Source: Chromera velia
Taxonomy: Eukaryota > Sar > Chromeraceae
Length of the DNA stretch: 64,000 nucleotides
Reading direction: 5' to 3'
Assembly: GCA_018398765.1 (NCBI GenBank)
Contig: JAHBMJ010000830.1
Location: 1 to 64,000 of the forward strand
Made by a program: the position numbers and the translations under genes. The notes beneath the pieces are model-generated. The model had not been told where the DNA came from and made no database searches. It saw only the letters and a list, made by a program, of their open reading frames with translations. Shown one piece after another: positions 59,419-64,000 of the stretch (position 1 is the stretch's first letter; each line of letters starts with the position of its first letter).

Positions 59419-61122
59419 AGCCAGGTGGGTGGCTTTACGCTTGCGTATACTATCGTGAGCGAGTACAGTCACTCAATGATCGAATATGAGTGAGTTGCTT
59501 GACAGATGGATCGATCGATCGATACAGTTCATCGATCAATCGACCCATGCATGTCGTCCTTCGTACCATGCACCTCCCTGATTTTTGTCTTTGTTGTGTC
59601 CAAAAATTTAAAACGAATTGTGCGACACTTGCTGTGAAGATCTGGAAATGAAAAGTCGACACGTGTACGAATTGAGTTGACCAAGCCCGTCTCCCTTACT
59701 TCTCTCCTCTTCTGTCTCTCTACATGCATGCATGCACATCTGCATGCCCTACCGTCTCAGCCTTTCTCTCTGTCTGTCGCGACCTTAAGCAGAACCTCGG
59801 AATGAAAATTTCTCACCGAGGCGGCACTTCCTCTTCTTCTTCCTCCTCTTCTTTTTCCTCTTCTTCTTCTTTTTCTTCTTCTTTTCTGTTTCGTCTCTCA
59901 TGTACGCTCCTCCTCGTCGCTGTATACCTTCCTCTTTTCTGTGTCTCCCTTCATGAATAAAGTATCTCTCTTTATGTACATGTAATTTTTCTCTCTTCTT
60001 CCTCTCCTGTTGACATGCATAGTAGAAAAATTGGTTCAGTGAATGTCCTCCCCTCTCCTCTCTTTTCTTTTGATCGAGTGGTCCTCCGAGGCTCTCGGCA
60101 TCTTTTTCTTTTCTTCTTTTGGATACTGGAGGATCTCAACGTCCTTTTCTCTCACGTGTGTCAATTCTTTCCTTCTCACTCTGCGAACGAGAGAGAAGAA
60201 GGGAGACACAAATGGATTGTGGAAAGTGATCTTTGGGCTTTGTTTTTTTCGTTCTGTCGCTCAACGTGTTAAGTTAAAGCGAATCTTTCTTCCTCCCTTT
60301 CTCCTTTTCTTTTCCTTTTCATCTGCATGTCTGTCAGTCAGACGGACGCCACTTTTCTTTCCTTTCGTGCCTGCCTTGTTAATTTGTCAGTCTCGGGCGG
60401 CTATTGCATGCCTGACTGCCACTTTTCTTTCACGCCCGGGCTTGCATGGCGATTTTCTCCCCAGCACAGGGACAGAGAACACTGCCGAGACCAAGCATTG
60501 ATTGACTCACACAGCAGTCTTTCTCCCTCTCTGCCTTCCTGACTGTTATTTCTTCACCGAAGCGATGAAGGAAGGCCCCACAGCGATACATAAACGACCA
60601 ACTCACAGAGAGACTGGATTCGAATTTTTTTGGTGAGGAAGGCAGAGAGAGAGAGATCAGGGGAGCACCCACACGCGATCGAGAAGAAAGGAACACGAAA
60701 GAAACGAAAAGAAAAGAAAAGAAGAGCAAACGCACCGACCGACTGTACGTAAGAAAAAGATCCGATCATCAATCAACATGAGTGCGTAGACTCGCAAGCG
60801 CCAGTGAAAACAGCAAAAAGAAACGTGTCTTTCGAATATCCGGCAAAGGAAGAAAAAAAAAGGCTGGGAGCTTCAAGAGGGGGGGTGAAATGCAGAGGAG
60901 GTTCAATAACTAAATGACTACTAACTTGCCCCTCTCTCCTTTACTTTCAATTAAAGCTTTCGAAGTGCATTGACTCTTCTTTACGCACTTTCAACAGAGA
61001 CCTCTTCTCTCTCGTTCAAACAAATTCTGCACGCATGCTTTTCGTGGGTACCGACTCTCTCATGCAATCAACAATTACTTCTACGCCCTGCTCTCTCCCA
61101 CCTCCCTTTTCGTTCGTGTCCT

Positions 61123-61150
61123 CTTCTCTTCTCTTCTCTTCTCTTCTCCC
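61123..61150 (+). repeat. (TCTTC)n pentanucleotide tract
   Basis: Five to six CTCTT units. A related (CTTTC)n run lies at about 62490-62521. Confidence 0.8.
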
Positions 61151-63125
61151 TTACTTCGTCTTTTCCTCTTTTCAAACCTTTCTTGCCGTCTCCTCAAAGC
61201 GCCTAACCCCCTCGCTCTCTTACTCCTTAATTGCACTAAGCCTCGATCGTGCACCCCTGCAGCATCGACCCTTTACTCCTCTCCCTCCCTCATAATTGTG
61301 TCGCCATCCCCAGCTGTGCACCAGACCCTCTCTTTCATGTACCAGAGAGAGCTAGCTAATTGCCTGGAGACGCCCGTCTTGCGGTTGGCAAACGCATCGG
61401 GACAGCGCTTGCCACTTCCATTCGTTCTTGTAAAAAAAACCAGAAAAGAACATAAGAGACATGCAAGCAACAGGACATGGAATGAATGTGCATGACGAGT
61501 CGAGGCTGACTTCTTTCAGCAGACCTGGGTGGGTCTCGTTGCTTCTCTCGATCGGATTGGGAGAATTGGTGTACCTGGTCGCCTGTCTCCTTTCTGAGTC
61601 CTGCCGGACCTGTCATCATACGGAAGGGGGGGGGGGGGTTGAAGGAAGGATCAAAGGGGGTAACAGACCCTCATGCATATGAGGGAGTCTCAGACAGAAT
61701 TCATGGCGGAGGAGTGGAATGATCGCATGTCATGCAGCGGTGGAATGTTCCACTTGACATACACAATGGTGGCCCCGCAACGCACAGCACAGAAACAGAC
61801 GTGCGAAGGAAACACGAACAGACCATGCCTATTTTCCCTTTCTTTTCATTTCGTCTGCAGCTTGATTCTTCAGTCGTCTTCTTGATTCTTCAACAGATTT
61901 AAAATTCCTTTCTTTGTCTCCGTCTCCTTGTGTGTGTCGACAGAGACAGCCTCATCAGAGGTAGTCATGCTTGCGCATCTTCCTTCTCTGTCGCTTCTGT
62001 TCCCTTCTCTTTGTATGTGATTGTCTCCTTATCCACATAAAAATGCCACCTTTTCTCTCCATCTAATCGTCTTTTCTCTCTTTTCTCTGACTCTCTTTTC
62101 TTCTTCAACGATCTCGTTTCTCTCTCCCTGTATTTGTGTCCTCTTGTCCGTGGGGCGGTCGGCCTCTCTGCTCCACGATCTTCGTCGGCATTCTGGCAAG
62201 AACAAAACAAAACACTGCTCGATCGACGGCGACGCCTCCTGCACACAGCCGAAGGAATGAGAAGGAAACGTGACGAGTTCTTCTTCAAAAAGGGGACACA
62301 GAGAGAGGGAGAGAGTATCCCAGTGAGGGTGCCAGTTTGTCTGTCTACAATGTATCTGCCCATGCTATGACAGTACTAGATGACAGTATTCTGTCTGGCG
62401 GCATATACAGAGACTTGACATGACAGGCTCCATTGTTGGGCTCCGCTTCTCTCTACTCAGTTCGCACGGCCGGGATGGATAGCCTTTCCCTTCCTTTCCT
62501 TTCCTTTCCTTTCCTTTCCTTCTGCGGACTGGTCATCAGGTCATTAATTCAGGATAGTTAATTGTGTCTTTTCTCTAGCCCTGTCTCCTCGCCTGGTCCC
62601 TTTAACGACTGTCTTTCCGTCCATCCATCCGTCCACCCTGTCTTGTTTGTCATTGAATTTTTCTGTTCCTCTCGTCTTGACAGAAAACAAACAGACACAC
62701 TCACGCTAGCGTTACCTGCAAGCACGCTGGTCTCGCAGTCATTGGGAAGGGCGGTGTACTCATGCAACCCCCCACACATCCATCCATCCGTCCATGCAGG
62801 CCCTTTCGTCTCGTCTGATGCGTGTCTGCATGGAAATGACAGCCATGCCGTGCGGGCATGTGCGAGCTAGTGCATGGCATTGGCTCTTTGTGGAAGAGCT
62901 GTTGGTCTGCATACATGTGTGTTGTCTTGAGTATTTCAATCTTGCAAGGATCTACAATGCACTCATTTAATTAAGTGTGTATCACGAACAAGCCTGACCT
63001 GTATGTATCCATCTGAACGTCATTGAACACGTCCATTTTTTGTTTTCTCCACGCAAACGGTGACCATGAGCTGAGCTGGCACAGGCCTCACCCGGAGCAT
63101 GGATCGACCAGACAGACAGACAGAT

Positions 63126-63158
63126 CCTTCCTTCCTTCCTTCCTTCCTTCCTTCCCTC
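63126..63158 (+). repeat. (CTTC)n tetranucleotide tract
   Basis: Eight CTTC units following a CAGA run. Confidence 0.85.
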
Positions 63159-64000
63159 GTTCCATCCTGCGTGGCGGGGTGACACCTTTCCTGCTGCTTG
63201 CGAGGGGCTGCAGGTCTCTCTTAATTGTGGCGTGTACTCCAAGTCAAGAGGCAGGGAGAGAGGGAAGAATGGATCGAAGGAGAAAGGAAGAGGGGGGTGA
63301 AGGAGAAAGGAAGAGGGGGGTGGCAGCGATATCTCCCTCTGTTTTTTGTGTGTGTTCTTGATCAGTGATGGGCAGCCTTTTTTTTCTTCTTCAATCGTTT
63401 GACTGTGTTGCTAGTATGTTCTGCTGCGGTTACTTTGTGATCAGTCCTTCCTCCTCGTTTTCTCTTTTTCTCTTGTCCGGAGAGAAGAATAGAAGAGTAG
63501 CGAAAATAGAGAACCGAGCAGAAATGAATGCAACTGGGTTTGGGATCAGAAGAGAGGCCTGTCCTGATAGCGTAAGCTTTCGATGAGGCAGGGTTGACAC
63601 ACTTGTGTCCATTCCGCAGGACGACTGTCTGAATGACGCCAACGTCAATGAAGAGAAGCATCACATGATTTTACGCCCGGCGTCAAAGTGTCTACCCAGC
63701 CCTGTGTATCCGTTCGAAGAGCCATTCATTGTCCTTCAACTCACGGCATGTTCACCGAATTGCGCACGTGACGTCTGTCGAAAGGAAGAGACAACAAACG
63801 AGCAGCATGTACCTCTTCCTGTCTTACTGTTCCTCGTATGTACGCGCGTACTCCCAGGGTTGTCAAGCCCTCCGGTAACTGCTGACAATGAGTGGATGGT
63901 CTTACTCATATACGTACAGCCTGCCTGACTGAATCTGTATGCAAGTCATTCCTCTTCAAAGTTCCTTTCTTTTCGGTTCATCGGCGTCCAACCTGCCAAG

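Larger units (their letters stand above)
58837..64000. other. Right-hand 5 kb, no gene recognised
   Basis: Mostly pyrimidine-rich plus strand with short tandem repeats. Short open frames (for example at 60000-60500, 61298-61495 and 63605-63928) show no domain, no conserved motif and no convincing exon chain. It may be intergenic or hold untranslated or rapidly evolving sequence. Confidence 0.45.

Noticed and set aside
58869-63928. Several 60-150 codon open frames in the last 5 kb
   Set aside because: No conserved motif, no exon chain with agreeing phases, and overlapping frames on both strands.

Overview
The window is nuclear DNA from an intron-rich protist. It holds nine protein genes I can support, most with many exons joined at ordinary GT...AG sites. 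One is a clear orthologue of the flagellar protein CFAP69, so the lineage makes cilia or flagella. Other clues are the frequent palindrome TGCATGCA, a family of leucine-rich-repeat proteins carrying an SYGW/RGW-type module, and long disordered inserts inside conserved enzymes. Together these suggest an alveolate, most likely a chromerid alga (Chromera- or Vitrella-like). That placement is inference. No rRNA, tRNA or CRISPR array was seen.

Layout: 0.5-3.9 kb carries a bacterial-type metallophosphoesterase (minus) diverging from a CDK-like kinase (plus). At 4.1-4.6 kb lies a very long TC microsatellite. At 6.8-12.1 kb is a multi-exon amino-acid transporter of the AAAP family (minus). It diverges from CFAP69 (12.6-22.8 kb, plus), for which I could join 20 exons into one frame of about 1322 codons. 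At 23.4-30.3 kb is a seven-exon gene (minus) joining a coiled coil, an SYGW...RGW module and leucine-rich repeats built from duplicated exons. At 31.8-34.2 kb is an SF2 helicase of the D6/D11-like (SNF2-related) type (minus). It diverges from a giant GHKL ATPase of about 2714 residues (34.8-45.4 kb, plus) that resembles MORC/SMCHD1 proteins in layout. From 45.4 to 50.4 kb is an AT-rich gene desert with several inverted-repeat, MITE-like structures. At 50.4-56.5 kb is a CaMKK-like kinase with DFT in place of DFG and large inserts (minus). It diverges from a 486-residue protein with five short acidic-VSLxxLM-basic repeats (57.4-58.8 kb). The last 5 kb holds only simple repeats and pyrimidine-rich sequence as far as I can see.

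Most neighbouring genes alternate between divergent and convergent pairs, the exception being the helicase and LRR gene, which lie in tandem. Each of the four divergent gaps contains at least one exact TGCATGCA, as does the region upstream of the LRR gene, which makes it a candidate shared promoter element. The most interesting parts are the LRR/SYGW gene with its exon cassettes, the helicase/GHKL ATPase divergent pair, the VSLxxLM repeat protein, and introns that begin with GTCA repeats so that the splice donor itself is repeated.
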